A program made the translations under genes and the position numbers. This document shows positions 43,779 to 52,600 of a stretch of 64,000 nt of DNA, in pieces. The first letter of the stretch is position 1. Every line of letters begins with the position of its first letter. Source of the DNA: Caproicibacterium lactatifermentans (GTDB lineage: Bacteria > Bacillota > Clostridia > Oscillospirales > Acutalibacteraceae); the NCBI RefSeq assembly GCF_013315815.1, contig NZ_CP046051.1, positions 1,673,501 to 1,737,500 on the forward strand. Direction: 5' to 3'. The notes beneath the pieces were generated by a model. It was not told the origin of the DNA. It saw nothing but the letters and a program-made list of their open reading frames with translations, and did no database searches.

Positions 43779-45953
43779 TTATGTAGTACTTTCCTCATTG
43801 CACTGAACTTCCCGAAGCAAATTGTGATCCTGCCTAAGATCAGCTTCATACTGCTTACCACGATAAAAGAAGCGGAAATGCATGCTTTCCCAGTTTGGCG
43901 GCAAGTGCGGCTTCAATTCGGGAACCCCGTTTCGAAAAGATAAACCGCCAAATCCAATGACCGCTGCCTGCCAGGTTTCTCCAAGACAGGCAAGATGCAA
44001 TCCCTCTGTTCCTGTATTCCCCATTACATTACGAAGGTCCAGAAAAGCGGCTTTCCCGAAGTAAGACTGTGCTGCGTCCATAAGACCGTTCTGCGCCGCA
44101 AACAGCGCATGCGAGGCAAAGCTCAGGGTAGAGTCATGTAGGCACAGCGGTTCAAAGTCTTTCCATGCAGCCAGTTTTTCCTTAGATGTGAACATGTTTG
44201 GCAGGCGGCTCATCAACAGCAACACATCCGCCTGCTTGATGACCCGATATCGTTGTAGGCGATCAAAGCAAACACATTTGTAACTGGCTGCATCCCCCTG
44301 TTTTAAATTGGAAAGCTGAATTGGCTCCAGCAGATGGAAGGTGTCGTCCTGCCGCCAATGTCCTGAAACTGGGTCTTTGGGTAACTTGATGGAATGTTCC
44401 AGCTTGTTCCAACATTCCACTTCTTCTGCCGTGATTCCAAGGCGAAGATAGACAGGCCTGTCATGTTGGTACAGATAGTCCGCTGCATCCTTAGCAAGTT
44501 TCAAATTTTCTTTTACCAGCACATTGGTATACAGATTGTTGCTGGTGATGCCGCAGTACTCGTCTGGCCCTTTGCAGAACAGTAAGTTGACTTTTCCGGT
44601 TCCGGGTTCCGGCGTATAGCGGCTCTGCCAGAATCGCGCCGTCTCAATATAAACCTCTGCCGCTTCATGTATGTAAAATTCCTCATCGCCTGTCGTCTGC
44701 ACATATTGGTTGAGCGCATGCACGACATCCGCTGTCACATGAAGTTCCGAAGCGCCAATATCCCAACTTTCGCATTGTTCGCTTCCATCATAAGCAGCCA
44801 TCCAAGGATAACGTGCCCCGAGGCAGTTCATCTCTTGAGCGTGCTTTTTTGCCTGCGGCAACGCATCCGTGCGGTACTGCATTAGATTTCGAGCCGCTTC
44901 CGGAGCCGTATAAAGGTAGAACGGCATCATAAACATATCAGTGTCCCAAAAATAGCATCCTTTGTACCGGGTATGGGTCAGGCCGCGGGCACCGATATTT
45001 ACCGAAGAGTCTTTTGCTGAATTGTTGGCAATCAACTCAAAGATCACATAACGCAGGGCGGCATCAGCCTGCCTGTCGCCCTCGACTTCAATGTTTGCTG
45101 ATTGCCAACGCTGCGACCACGCCGATTCACTCTCCCACAAAAGCGTATCAAAATTCCAATCTGAGCCCACTTTATGTATGCGAGGGTCTTTGTCACGACT
45201 GGTAGATAGAAATACACACTGCTCTATCACAAAAGGTACTTTTGCGGATACCGAGCCGGCAAAAACGAATCCTGTGCCTTTGTCATTTTCAAAAGTACTG
45301 CGGCACTGTAGATTTTCCATATGATACGTCATGTTTTCGCTGATTTTAATTTTGGTACCTTTGGTAAGCAAATGCAGCGAAAAGCCATTATCAGAAAATT
45401 CTTTTTGTCTTACTTCAGTTAACTGTACGGTTTGCGTGTTTTCCTGCGTCTGATCATCTGGAATTGGAAGGTTGCAGCAATTGGTATGAACTCCGCTGAA
45501 AAGTTCCAAATCCATTTTTTCACAGGGCGTCAATGTGACCCTTTGTACCAGCAATCCTGTATTGGATAGCGAAAAAAAACGTTCTTCGCGGACCTGAAGA
45601 GATTTTCCGGCACAATGGAGAACGTATTCCGCCGTAAACAGTCCATTGTGTAAATCGAGTGTGCGATAGACATGCACATCATCCTCGCATATTGTGTGGC
45701 CATCTATGTTTACCCATGCGTAAAGCGGAGTGGGCAAATTCACAAAATCAGTAATTCCTGATTTCAATTCACCAAATATTCCGGCAATAAACAACCCTGT
45801 TTTCTCAGGCCGCGCATGAGGCTCAAAGGTAAGATGGCCGCGCGCACCCATTCGGCCGTTTCCAGTAAAAAAAACGCTTTCCAGAAAATCATCGGTCCAG
45901 CCTTTGCTTTCCGCTGATATACTCCATTTGTCAAGTTTCACATCATTCCTCAT
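43779..45953 (-). CDS. GH65 family glycoside phosphorylase (kojibiose-phosphorylase-like)
   Basis: A 724-residue GH65 enzyme. The N-terminal sandwich shows FFTGNGRMGARGH, the (alpha/alpha)6 barrel has KGCYFWDTDMFMMPFYLY near residue 335 and YPWMAAYDGSEQ near 382, and the acid catalyst is Glu465 in KGPDEYCGITSNN. GH65 phosphorylases usually have His after DEY; here it is Cys. The phosphorylase role fits the pgmB in the operon, since inverting GH65 enzymes release beta-glucose-1-phosphate. The disaccharide cannot be fixed (kojibiose, nigerose, trehalose or maltose). It overlaps its upstream gene by 11 bases. Confidence 0.88.
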   Translation of the reverse strand: MRNDVKLDKWSISAESKGWTDDFLESVFFTGNGRMGARGHLTFEPHARPEKTGLFIAGIFGELKSGITDFVNLPTPLYAWVNIDGHTICEDDVHVYRTLDLHNGLFTAEYVLHCAGKSLQVREERFFSLSNTGLLVQRVTLTPCEKMDLELFSGVHTNCCNLPIPDDQTQENTQTVQLTEVRQKEFSDNGFSLHLLTKGTKIKISENMTYHMENLQCRSTFENDKGTGFVFAGSVSAKVPFVIEQCVFLSTSRDKDPRIHKVGSDWNFDTLLWESESAWSQRWQSANIEVEGDRQADAALRYVIFELIANNSAKDSSVNIGARGLTHTRYKGCYFWDTDMFMMPFYLYTAPEAARNLMQYRTDALPQAKKHAQEMNCLGARYPWMAAYDGSEQCESWDIGASELHVTADVVHALNQYVQTTGDEEFYIHEAAEVYIETARFWQSRYTPEPGTGKVNLLFCKGPDEYCGITSNNLYTNVLVKENLKLAKDAADYLYQHDRPVYLRLGITAEEVECWNKLEHSIKLPKDPVSGHWRQDDTFHLLEPIQLSNLKQGDAASYKCVCFDRLQRYRVIKQADVLLLMSRLPNMFTSKEKLAAWKDFEPLCLHDSTLSFASHALFAAQNGLMDAAQSYFGKAAFLDLRNVMGNTGTEGLHLACLGETWQAAVIGFGGLSFRNGVPELKPHLPPNWESMHFRFFYRGKQYEADLRQDHNLLREVQCNEESTT

Positions 45954-47748
45954 AGACCTGATCCAATCCTTCCTTACTTTCCTTCATCGCATGGCATAAA
46001 AATCCCGCGCATGTTGCAAACGCTGCGCCAGTAGTGCATTCCCCGGTATTCTCATCCACACTCTCGCAAGCAATCAAATCGTCCATTTTGACATCGTGCA
46101 AAAATTTCGCACAGTGTGCTGCACGCCCACACAGAAGACTGTTCGCGACGCTGAGAATCCACGGGTGTGGTGCGTGAGGACATCCGATTTCCGCAAACCG
46201 GCTTTCAGAAAAGCTATACTGATATCGGGGAGAGCGTATCATGTTGACGGTATTCTGATATACTTCATCGTCTACCGTACAGAATCCGATATACGGAAGG
46301 AGCTGTAAACTGCCGGGCGGTTCATCATAGATGTCATAATTACCGTTTAAATCTACCGACCACGCATAAAAGCGTTTTCCGTTTTCCTCTTTGACACAGT
46401 ACATCTCAATTGCCGATTTGATTTTCTGGGCAGTTTGTTCCAGTTCTCTATAATCGGGATACAAGTGTGCCAACGCGCGCATTCCTTTCCATACCAAAAC
46501 ATTGTCATATGTGAGATATGGATAGACATGTTCGTCATCCGTAGGCTGCAGAAACGTATTGTACAAAGCTACTGCTGCATGCCGGTGCTTTTTCAGACAA
46601 TCCAGAATTCTACTGACTCCATCTCTTACATCAGGTTTTTTCAATATGCTCCTGTCACCTGTCGAGTCCACATACCGTTCGAGCGCAAGCACCGGCGCCA
46701 TCAGCTCATCGAGTTCAAAACCTGGCTCCAGCACAGTGCCGTCTATGTATCGTGAATGAATCCCAAAATTTCTTTGCTGGCGGCCAAAAACATATAACAG
46801 CATGTCATATGCCAGGTTATGGTCGGCATCCAAAACTGCGGGAAAACTCCATAATAGGCTGTCGCGATCCCAATAGGCCGCACTTACGTAATAGCGTGGG
46901 CTACGGCTAGTAACAAGCACCAATTCTTCCGTATCTAACGTAATGCCTGTAGAAAAGAAAATGCAAAAAAACAAGTTTGTATTGTATAGTCTGGTAAGTT
47001 TTTCGTCTTTAAACTTCAATGCGCGTTCATCAAGCCACTTTAGAGTCCGGCTTAATTCGTAATCATAGCCCTGCCGCAACATTTCTTTCGCGCTGGTTAC
47101 AGCGGCCACTTCCTCAAAACCAATTCCCCAATACACTGTCAACGAACAATTTTGCCCCGTCGCCAATGATTCCGATCGAGCCAAACGGTAATCGACCATA
47201 TCTTTAGTTGTTTCAAAGGTTGATTTGCACTCTTGATCTGCCATAGGCGCAAAGGCAAACATTGGTGTACCACAGCGCATATCAAATACAATGCCATGAT
47301 TCCACTTGCTTTGATAACAATGTTTTTCTCCGCTAAGCATTTTGTCCTCATTAACGCAGTGCCAGCTTGACGCCCAGCGCCCGCATAAACCATAAGTAAA
47401 ATTTACTGGTTTTGATGAGCGATTGGTAATTTCAAGCTTCACTAAAAACCCGCGTTCTTCTACGGGCGTGAGAATAATTCCGCGCAAAGTCAGCTCCTCT
47501 GTCTGGAAAGAAAAACAGGGAATCCAATTTCCCAACCGGTTCCACACAAGGGATTTAAATGGAATTTGCGTATCGCCTATCTGTAAAAAAGGATGGATAA
47601 GCGGCTCATTTTCATCCCCTCGAATATCAATCAATCCTTTGTATCCCATGTGTAAAAAGGTCAAATCCTGTATTCCAGCTGTTGTTTCCTGAATCTGTGG
47701 CAGGGAAACCACTTGATTCCCAACTGGCATATTCCTTGCATGTATCAA
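45943..47748 (-). CDS. (alpha/alpha)6-barrel glycoside hydrolase, family uncertain
   Basis: A 601-residue protein with a beta-rich N-terminal half (to about 260) and a helical barrel. The barrel has YYVSAAYWDRDSLLWSFPAV, the GFELDELMAPVLALERY helix followed by DSTGD, and DIYDEPPGSLQLLPYIGF. These resemble amylo-alpha-1,6-glucosidase, GH63 or GH125-like enzymes, but I cannot place it. It is first gene of the minus-strand sugar operon, starts at TTG 47748 with AAGGAGGA upstream, and overlaps GH65. Confidence 0.7.
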   Translation of the reverse strand: MIHARNMPVGNQVVSLPQIQETTAGIQDLTFLHMGYKGLIDIRGDENEPLIHPFLQIGDTQIPFKSLVWNRLGNWIPCFSFQTEELTLRGIILTPVEERGFLVKLEITNRSSKPVNFTYGLCGRWASSWHCVNEDKMLSGEKHCYQSKWNHGIVFDMRCGTPMFAFAPMADQECKSTFETTKDMVDYRLARSESLATGQNCSLTVYWGIGFEEVAAVTSAKEMLRQGYDYELSRTLKWLDERALKFKDEKLTRLYNTNLFFCIFFSTGITLDTEELVLVTSRSPRYYVSAAYWDRDSLLWSFPAVLDADHNLAYDMLLYVFGRQQRNFGIHSRYIDGTVLEPGFELDELMAPVLALERYVDSTGDRSILKKPDVRDGVSRILDCLKKHRHAAVALYNTFLQPTDDEHVYPYLTYDNVLVWKGMRALAHLYPDYRELEQTAQKIKSAIEMYCVKEENGKRFYAWSVDLNGNYDIYDEPPGSLQLLPYIGFCTVDDEVYQNTVNMIRSPRYQYSFSESRFAEIGCPHAPHPWILSVANSLLCGRAAHCAKFLHDVKMDDLIACESVDENTGECTTGAAFATCAGFLCHAMKESKEGLDQVYEE

Positions 47749-47765
47749 ATATAATCCTCCTTTAA

Positions 47766-47783
47766 TTGTTTAATCGTTTCAAT
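47766..47783. promoter_or_regulatory. LacI-type operator of the sugar operon
   Basis: Near-palindrome TTGTTTAATC|GTTTCAAT centred on CG, between promoter and first gene of the minus-strand operon. Confidence 0.6.
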
Positions 47784-47796
47784 AGATTTCAAGTAA

Positions 47797-47825
47797 AATA
47801 TATCTCAAAAATCATAATATGTCAA
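47797..47825 (-). promoter_or_regulatory. promoter of the sugar operon
   Basis: Minus-strand TTGACA (47820-47825), 17 bases, TATATT (47797-47802). Confidence 0.8.
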
Positions 47826-47864
47826 TAGTTTTTATTGTATATGAATATTTTTGTACTAAATTAC

Positions 47865-47893
47865 TTGACTTTATCTATAGCAGCCGCTATTAT
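47865..47893 (+). promoter_or_regulatory. promoter of the LacI regulator
   Basis: TTGACT (47865-47870), 17 bases, TATTAT (47888-47893), divergent from the sugar operon. Confidence 0.75.
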
Positions 47894-47905
47894 AGAGCTG
47901 TTGAA

Positions 47906-47923
47906 TGTTTAACCGATTAAATG
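47906..47923. promoter_or_regulatory. second LacI-type operator
   Basis: TGTTTAACC|GATTAAATG, a palindrome sharing TTTAAYCG with the 47766 site. It lies just after the regulator's start site, fitting autorepression. Confidence 0.6.
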
Positions 47924-47935
47924 AGGCGAATGAAT

Positions 47936-48982
47936 ATGAAAAACAAAGTTACAATTAAAGAAGTGGCCCAAAAAGCAGGGGTCTCTCCTGCCACGGTATC
48001 CTATGTACTTAACAAGAAAAAATCTATTTCCGAGAACACCAAACAACGTGTTTGGAATACAGTCTCGGAACTTGACTACGTGCCCGATTTATCCGCTCGC
48101 AGCTTGATTGCCGGTAATTCGAAACTGATTGGTGTAGTAGTGCCACAGACGGAAAAAGGCAACCGTCTGATGTTTGAAAATAATTTTTACAGTGAAATTG
48201 TAAGCAGTATCGAGTACCGTGCGCGATTGCGGGGCTACCATGTTTTGATTTCAGCGTCAGATACCAATGAAAATTATTTGACACTTGCCAAAGAACGCAA
48301 CCTCGATGGTATCATCGTTATTGGAATATATCCCAACAGTTTTTATCAGGAAATGAAAGAGTCCCAAATTCCAATTGTGTTGGTGGATAGTTACTGCAAT
48401 GACCATTACTACCATAGTATCCGCATTGACGATGCCTATGGCAGTTACCTCGCCACAAAATATATGATTGACCATGGCCACCGCAATATTGCATTCTTTT
48501 GCGGTGAGATAAAAGAAAACGGTGTTATGAAACAGCGCTTGCAGGGTTATCGTGAGGCAATGGAAGAGCAAGGGCTTACCTTTAACACAAAAAATGTATT
48601 TGAAGGAAAAATTGATTATGAAGATGGTATTAAACTTGCGGAAGCATTATGTAAATCGGATATAAAAGCCACAGCTGTGGTAACGACAGCTGACATTCTC
48701 GCAATCAGTGCCATGAAAGCCTTTTATAAACATGGGATTCATGTACCCGACGATATTTCTATTATAGGTTTCGATGATCTGCAAATTACAAAGTATTTGA
48801 CGCCCGGATTAACCACCGTGCATCAAGATATATCCCGTAAGGGTGAGCGGGCCATGGATTTACTGTTCAACAGTATTCAAAATCCAAAACTTACAAAGCA
48901 AGAGGAAATCATGCCCGTGAACATCATAGAACGTGGCTCCGTAAAGGATTTGAACGATTCTGCGGAAAAGGAGGTGATATAA
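47936..48982 (+). CDS. LacI-family transcriptional regulator
   Basis: A 348-residue repressor. The HTH VTIKEVAQKAGVSPATVSYV is followed by the hinge LDYVPDLSARSLI and a periplasmic-binding-like sensor domain (IVSSIEYRARLRGYHVLI, then IIGFDDLQITKYLTPGLTTV near 270). GAGGCG before the third ATG selects 47936. It sits between two matching operators and likely controls both directions. Confidence 0.92.
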   Translation: MKNKVTIKEVAQKAGVSPATVSYVLNKKKSISENTKQRVWNTVSELDYVPDLSARSLIAGNSKLIGVVVPQTEKGNRLMFENNFYSEIVSSIEYRARLRGYHVLISASDTNENYLTLAKERNLDGIIVIGIYPNSFYQEMKESQIPIVLVDSYCNDHYYHSIRIDDAYGSYLATKYMIDHGHRNIAFFCGEIKENGVMKQRLQGYREAMEEQGLTFNTKNVFEGKIDYEDGIKLAEALCKSDIKATAVVTTADILAISAMKAFYKHGIHVPDDISIIGFDDLQITKYLTPGLTTVHQDISRKGERAMDLLFNSIQNPKLTKQEEIMPVNIIERGSVKDLNDSAEKEVI

Positions 48983-48983
48983 A

Positions 48984-49018
48984 AAAGGTCGCACGCTGGC
49001 AAAGCATGTGCAACCTTT
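48984..49018 (+). other. hairpin between the LacI and binding-protein genes
   Basis: AAAGGT-GCAC, loop, GTGC-ACCTTT. No T run follows, so it may adjust mRNA stability or partial termination, raising the binding protein over the regulator. Confidence 0.4.
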
Positions 49019-49124
49019 GTAAAAGGGTAAACAATGACTGCTGCCCTTTTCATTTATATTGTTGTAATTGTTGTAAATGAAAAGCGCCCAAAAATTAGCA
49101 TAAATCAGATTGGGAGGAATTACC

Positions 49125-50426
49125 TTGAAAAAACGACTATCCATTGTTAGCCTTGTTTTGGCCTCGATGCTTACTATCAGTGCCTGCTCTACCGCACCCG
49201 CCTCAAGTACGGCATCTAACAGCGCAGATTCCGCATCCACCAAACCAGTCGTCATTACCTTTGACCAATTTTCTGGATCTGGTGACAATGAAAAGTATCT
49301 GCAAAAAATGATTGACGCCTACAAAAAGAAACATCCGAATGTTACCATTCGGATGCAGTCTTATGGTTATAACGATTATTTCACTCAACTGACAACCAAG
49401 GTCGCAGGTGGCCAAGCTGCGGATGTGTTTGAGCTAAACTATGAAAATTTTGTTTCCTACGCTAAAAAAGGCGCTCTTATGCCGCTGAACGATATCATTA
49501 AGTCACAGGGTATTGACACCTCCATATATAATCAGACAGCTCTGAAATCTTTCAATACCGATGGAAAGCAATATGGCGTCCCGGACAGCTTTTCCACCGC
49601 GTTGCTGATTTATAATAAGGATTTGTTTGACAAAGCAAAAATCGCCTATCCAACCGATGATTGGAAATGGGAAGATGCCATGAATGCCGCCAAAAAAATA
49701 CGCGCACTTGGAAAAGATATTTATGGTTATTATCATCCACTTTCCTACAACGAATTTTACAAAGTTTCCAAGCAAAATGGCGGGAGTCTGATCAGCGCTG
49801 ACGGAAAATCTTTCACAATGGATACCCCGACTAATGTGGAAGCTTTGCAGTATATGGTAGATATGCAGAACAAAAGTAACGTAATGCCTACTCCTACACA
49901 ACTTGAGCGCGTATCTAACGCTGATTGGGATCTGTTCAAATCCGGACGTCTCGGTATGATTGTTACCGGTTGTTGGGCTTTCCCGGATTTCGCACATGAC
50001 TGCAAATTTAAATGGGATGTTACCGTAGAACCAGGCCATAAACAAAAAGCCACACACTTTTTCTCTAACGGTTATGTTATCAATAAAAACAGCAAAGTGG
50101 CTGATGAGGCAGCAAAATTTATTGCCTTTATTTCATCAAACAAAGAGGCTACTCAGATACGTCTGGATGCAGGTTGGGAATTGCCACCCGTCAATGATAA
50201 ATCCATCATTGCACAATACACAGCCAAAACACCTCCGGCAAATCGTCAGGCTGTTTTTAAAAGCCTTGATTATTCTGTAGCTCCTCCAGTTATTTCGCAG
50301 TATGCTGAACTTCAGGATATTGTCGGAAAACATTTAAATGCCGCCGCAGCGGGTACCGTAACACCAGCACAGGCACTGAAAGATATGCAGGCCGAGTGCC
50401 AGAATATGATTCATTTGTCTAAATAA
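49125..50426 (+). CDS. sugar ABC transporter substrate-binding lipoprotein
   Basis: A 433-residue family 1 binding protein. The signal peptide ends in the lipobox ISAC. VVITFDQFSGSGDNEKYLQK begins the fold, ADVFELNYENF is near 110, and DWKWEDAMNAAKKI and FKSGRLGMIVTGCWAFPD follow. The start is TTG at 49125 with GGGAGG seven bases upstream. It must serve the two permeases encoded on the other strand, from which it is separated by the regulator; this split is unusual. Confidence 0.9.
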   Translation: MKKRLSIVSLVLASMLTISACSTAPASSTASNSADSASTKPVVITFDQFSGSGDNEKYLQKMIDAYKKKHPNVTIRMQSYGYNDYFTQLTTKVAGGQAADVFELNYENFVSYAKKGALMPLNDIIKSQGIDTSIYNQTALKSFNTDGKQYGVPDSFSTALLIYNKDLFDKAKIAYPTDDWKWEDAMNAAKKIRALGKDIYGYYHPLSYNEFYKVSKQNGGSLISADGKSFTMDTPTNVEALQYMVDMQNKSNVMPTPTQLERVSNADWDLFKSGRLGMIVTGCWAFPDFAHDCKFKWDVTVEPGHKQKATHFFSNGYVINKNSKVADEAAKFIAFISSNKEATQIRLDAGWELPPVNDKSIIAQYTAKTPPANRQAVFKSLDYSVAPPVISQYAELQDIVGKHLNAAAAGTVTPAQALKDMQAECQNMIHLSK

Positions 50427-50507
50427 GCTTCCGTCCACTTTTCAGAATAAAATGATAGCGCATTCCACCACTTGAATCTGCTGTTATATTTCTTTAATCA
50501 GAAAAAG

Positions 50508-50650
50508 TTAAAGCGAATCCTTCAGCACATTCTCGAAAATTTTCATAGCGTATTCTTCCGGTGTCAAATTATCCAGAGAATTGTAAGGCCGAAGGTCGTT
50601 ATATTCATTTCGCCAGTCTTCAATCGAGGAACACATAATCGGCGCACCGC
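50508..50650 (-). pseudogene. IS3-type transposase OrfB fragment
   Basis: A minus-strand frame of about 45 codons encodes SIEDWRNEYNDLRPYNSLDN followed by LTPEEYAMKIFENVL and a stop. This is the C-terminal tail of an rve transposase (W..EYN..RP...L..LTP). It is a different element from the IS at 34.9 kb, and the rest is missing. It lies at the right edge of the AT-rich sugar island. Confidence 0.8.
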
Positions 50651-50709
50651 TGCAGATTATCTTGACTTTTTTTGCATTTATGTTACTCTTGATATTGGAG
50701 GCAGTTTTT

Positions 50710-51099
50710 ATGAAAATTCATGAATCGGCAGAAGATTATCTGGAATCTATCCTAATGCTGAAAGAGAAGCAGGGCATGGTGCGGTCGATTGACGTTGTCA
50801 ATAAAACCGGCTACTCCAAGCCTAGCATCAGTGTGGCTATGAAACACCTAAGGGAAAATGGATACATTACAATGGACCGGGAAGGGTTCATCAGCCTGAC
50901 CGACGCAGGGCTGGCCATTGCGCAGCGTATTTATACCCGACATAAGGTGCTGACCAGACTTCTGGTTTACCTAGGTGTTGACGACGAGACCGCGGCCGCA
51001 GATGCCTGCCGGATAGAGCATGACCTAAGCGACACCACCTTTCAAAAAATTCAGGAGCATACCGAAAAATACCTGAAAGACGAAAAAAGTAAACAATAA
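50710..51099 (+). CDS. DtxR/MntR-family metal-dependent regulator
   Basis: A 129-residue regulator with an N-terminal winged helix (VVNKTGYSKPSISVAMKHLR) and the metal-binding dimer domain, without an SH3 domain. Asp9 and Glu12 in AEDYLES match MntR, His78 lies in TRHKVL, but the later motif is C100-R-I-E-H, where MntR has Glu and DtxR has Cys. Metal preference (Mn or Fe) is therefore unclear. GGAGG precedes the ATG; a TTGACT at 50662 may be its -35. Confidence 0.87.
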   Translation: MKIHESAEDYLESILMLKEKQGMVRSIDVVNKTGYSKPSISVAMKHLRENGYITMDREGFISLTDAGLAIAQRIYTRHKVLTRLLVYLGVDDETAAADACRIEHDLSDTTFQKIQEHTEKYLKDEKSKQ

Positions 51100-51105
51100 T
51101 CCAAT

Positions 51106-51139
51106 GGCTTCTGCAGAAAAACCTGCAGAAGCCTTTTTT
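51106..51139 (+). terminator. terminator after the DtxR-type gene
   Basis: GGCTTCTGCAG, 6-base loop, CTGCAGAAGCC, TTTTTT. Confidence 0.9.
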
Positions 51140-51152
51140 CGGTTAACTTTGT

Positions 51153-51181
51153 TTGTAACACACGGCTGTGAATGCTATAAT
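51153..51181 (+). promoter_or_regulatory. promoter of the GH13 gene
   Basis: TTGTAA (51153-51158), 17 bases, TATAAT (51176-51181). Confidence 0.7.
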
Positions 51182-51244
51182 GCAGACAATACCGCCTGTC
51201 TTTATCTGCGGCAGCATCATTACTATAAATTGGAGGGAATTTCT

Positions 51245-52552
51245 ATGTGGGCATACGACTCTGTTTTTTACCAAATCTATCCGCTGGGTTTCTGCGGCGC
51301 TCCTCTGAAAAACGACGGCATTACAAAGCCTCGTATCCGGAAAGTTCTCAACTGGATTCCTCATATCCAAAAGCTCGGGTGCAATGCGGTTTATTTTGGC
51401 CCGGTCTTTGACAGTGATGCACACGGCTACGATACACGCGACTACCGCAAGATTGACTGCCGGCTCGGCACAAATGAGGACTTTGCTGCAGTCTGCACGG
51501 CACTGCACAAGGCCGGCATCCGCGTGGTTCTTGATGGTGTCTTCAATCATGTGGGCCGTGGTTTCTGGGCCTTTCAGGATGTCCTGCAAAATCGGGAATG
51601 CTCCGCTTATAGGGACTGGTTCTATATTCAGTTTGGCGGAAACAACGGCTATAATGATGGACTATGGTACGAGGGCTGGGAAGGCCACTATGAATTGGTA
51701 AAGCTGAACCTGCAGAATCCGGCGGTCGTGCAGTATCTGCTTTCGTGTGCGCGGGAATGGATAGACGCGTTCGACATTGATGGCCTGCGTCTGGATGTAG
51801 CCTATCTGCTGGACCGTGACTTTTTAAAGCAGCTGCACAGCTTTACTTTCGGCTGTAAACCGGACTTTTTCCTGTTGGGAGAAGTTTTGGGCGGCAACTA
51901 CCGCCAGACAATGAACGAGCAAATGTGCCACAGCGTGACAAATTATGAATGCTACAAGGGTCTGTACTCCAGTTTCAACAGTCTCAATCTGTTTGAAATT
52001 GTTCACTCTCTGTTACGGCAGTTTGGTCCGGAAGACTGGGCACTTTACCGCGGCACCCACCCGCTTTCCTTTGTTGATAACCACGATGTAACACGGATTG
52101 CATCTATTCTAACCAATCCAAAACATTTGCCGCTTATTTATGCTGTCCTGTTCGGTATGCCGGGTATTCCGTGCATTTATTATGGCAGTGAGTGGGGTGC
52201 CAAGGGACGCAAAGAGGACGGTGACCCCGCCCTGCGTGTCTGCTTTGACTCCCCGCAGGAAAACGAGCTGACCAATTGGATTGCCGCCTGCGCCCACGCA
52301 CATCGTGAAAGTGACGCTCTCCGCTATGGCAGCTTCCGCAGTTTGGTGCTGCAGAACCAATACTGCATTTTTGAACGCAAAACAGAAACGGACCGCGTAC
52401 TGGTCGCCGTCAATGCCGGCGACACGCCTGTACATGTTGACTTTGATGCTGGTGCAGGCCGTGCGCGTGATTTGATTACCGGAAGCGTGCATGACTTTGG
52501 GGGCGGCACAGACCTTCCGCCCTACTTTGCTGCACTGTGGCAGATTTTCTAA
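51245..52552 (+). CDS. GH13 alpha-amylase family protein
   Basis: A 435-residue cytoplasmic GH13 enzyme. The four conserved regions are present: DGVFNHVG near 97, GLRLDVAYLL with nucleophile Asp184, LLGEVLGG with Glu213, and FVDNHDV with Asp281. The barrel starts at once (VFYQIYPLGFCG) with no N-terminal starch-binding domain, as in small cyclomaltodextrinase or oligoglucosidase-like members. GGAGG before the ATG at 51245 sets the start. Flanking terminators make it monocistronic. Confidence 0.9.
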   Translation: MWAYDSVFYQIYPLGFCGAPLKNDGITKPRIRKVLNWIPHIQKLGCNAVYFGPVFDSDAHGYDTRDYRKIDCRLGTNEDFAAVCTALHKAGIRVVLDGVFNHVGRGFWAFQDVLQNRECSAYRDWFYIQFGGNNGYNDGLWYEGWEGHYELVKLNLQNPAVVQYLLSCAREWIDAFDIDGLRLDVAYLLDRDFLKQLHSFTFGCKPDFFLLGEVLGGNYRQTMNEQMCHSVTNYECYKGLYSSFNSLNLFEIVHSLLRQFGPEDWALYRGTHPLSFVDNHDVTRIASILTNPKHLPLIYAVLFGMPGIPCIYYGSEWGAKGRKEDGDPALRVCFDSPQENELTNWIAACAHAHRESDALRYGSFRSLVLQNQYCIFERKTETDRVLVAVNAGDTPVHVDFDAGAGRARDLITGSVHDFGGGTDLPPYFAALWQIF

Positions 52553-52600
52553 TATAAAAGAGGGACAGCTGGTACGGACAGCTGTCCCTCTTTTATATTT
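52551..52600 (+). terminator. terminator after the GH13 gene
   Basis: AATATAAAAGAGGGACAGCTG, 7-base loop, CAGCTGTCCCTCTTTTATATTT. Confidence 0.88.

Noticed and set aside
39235..50650. Active prophage or integrative element
   Set aside because: The only integrase is a fragment and no structural, replication or conjugation genes are present.
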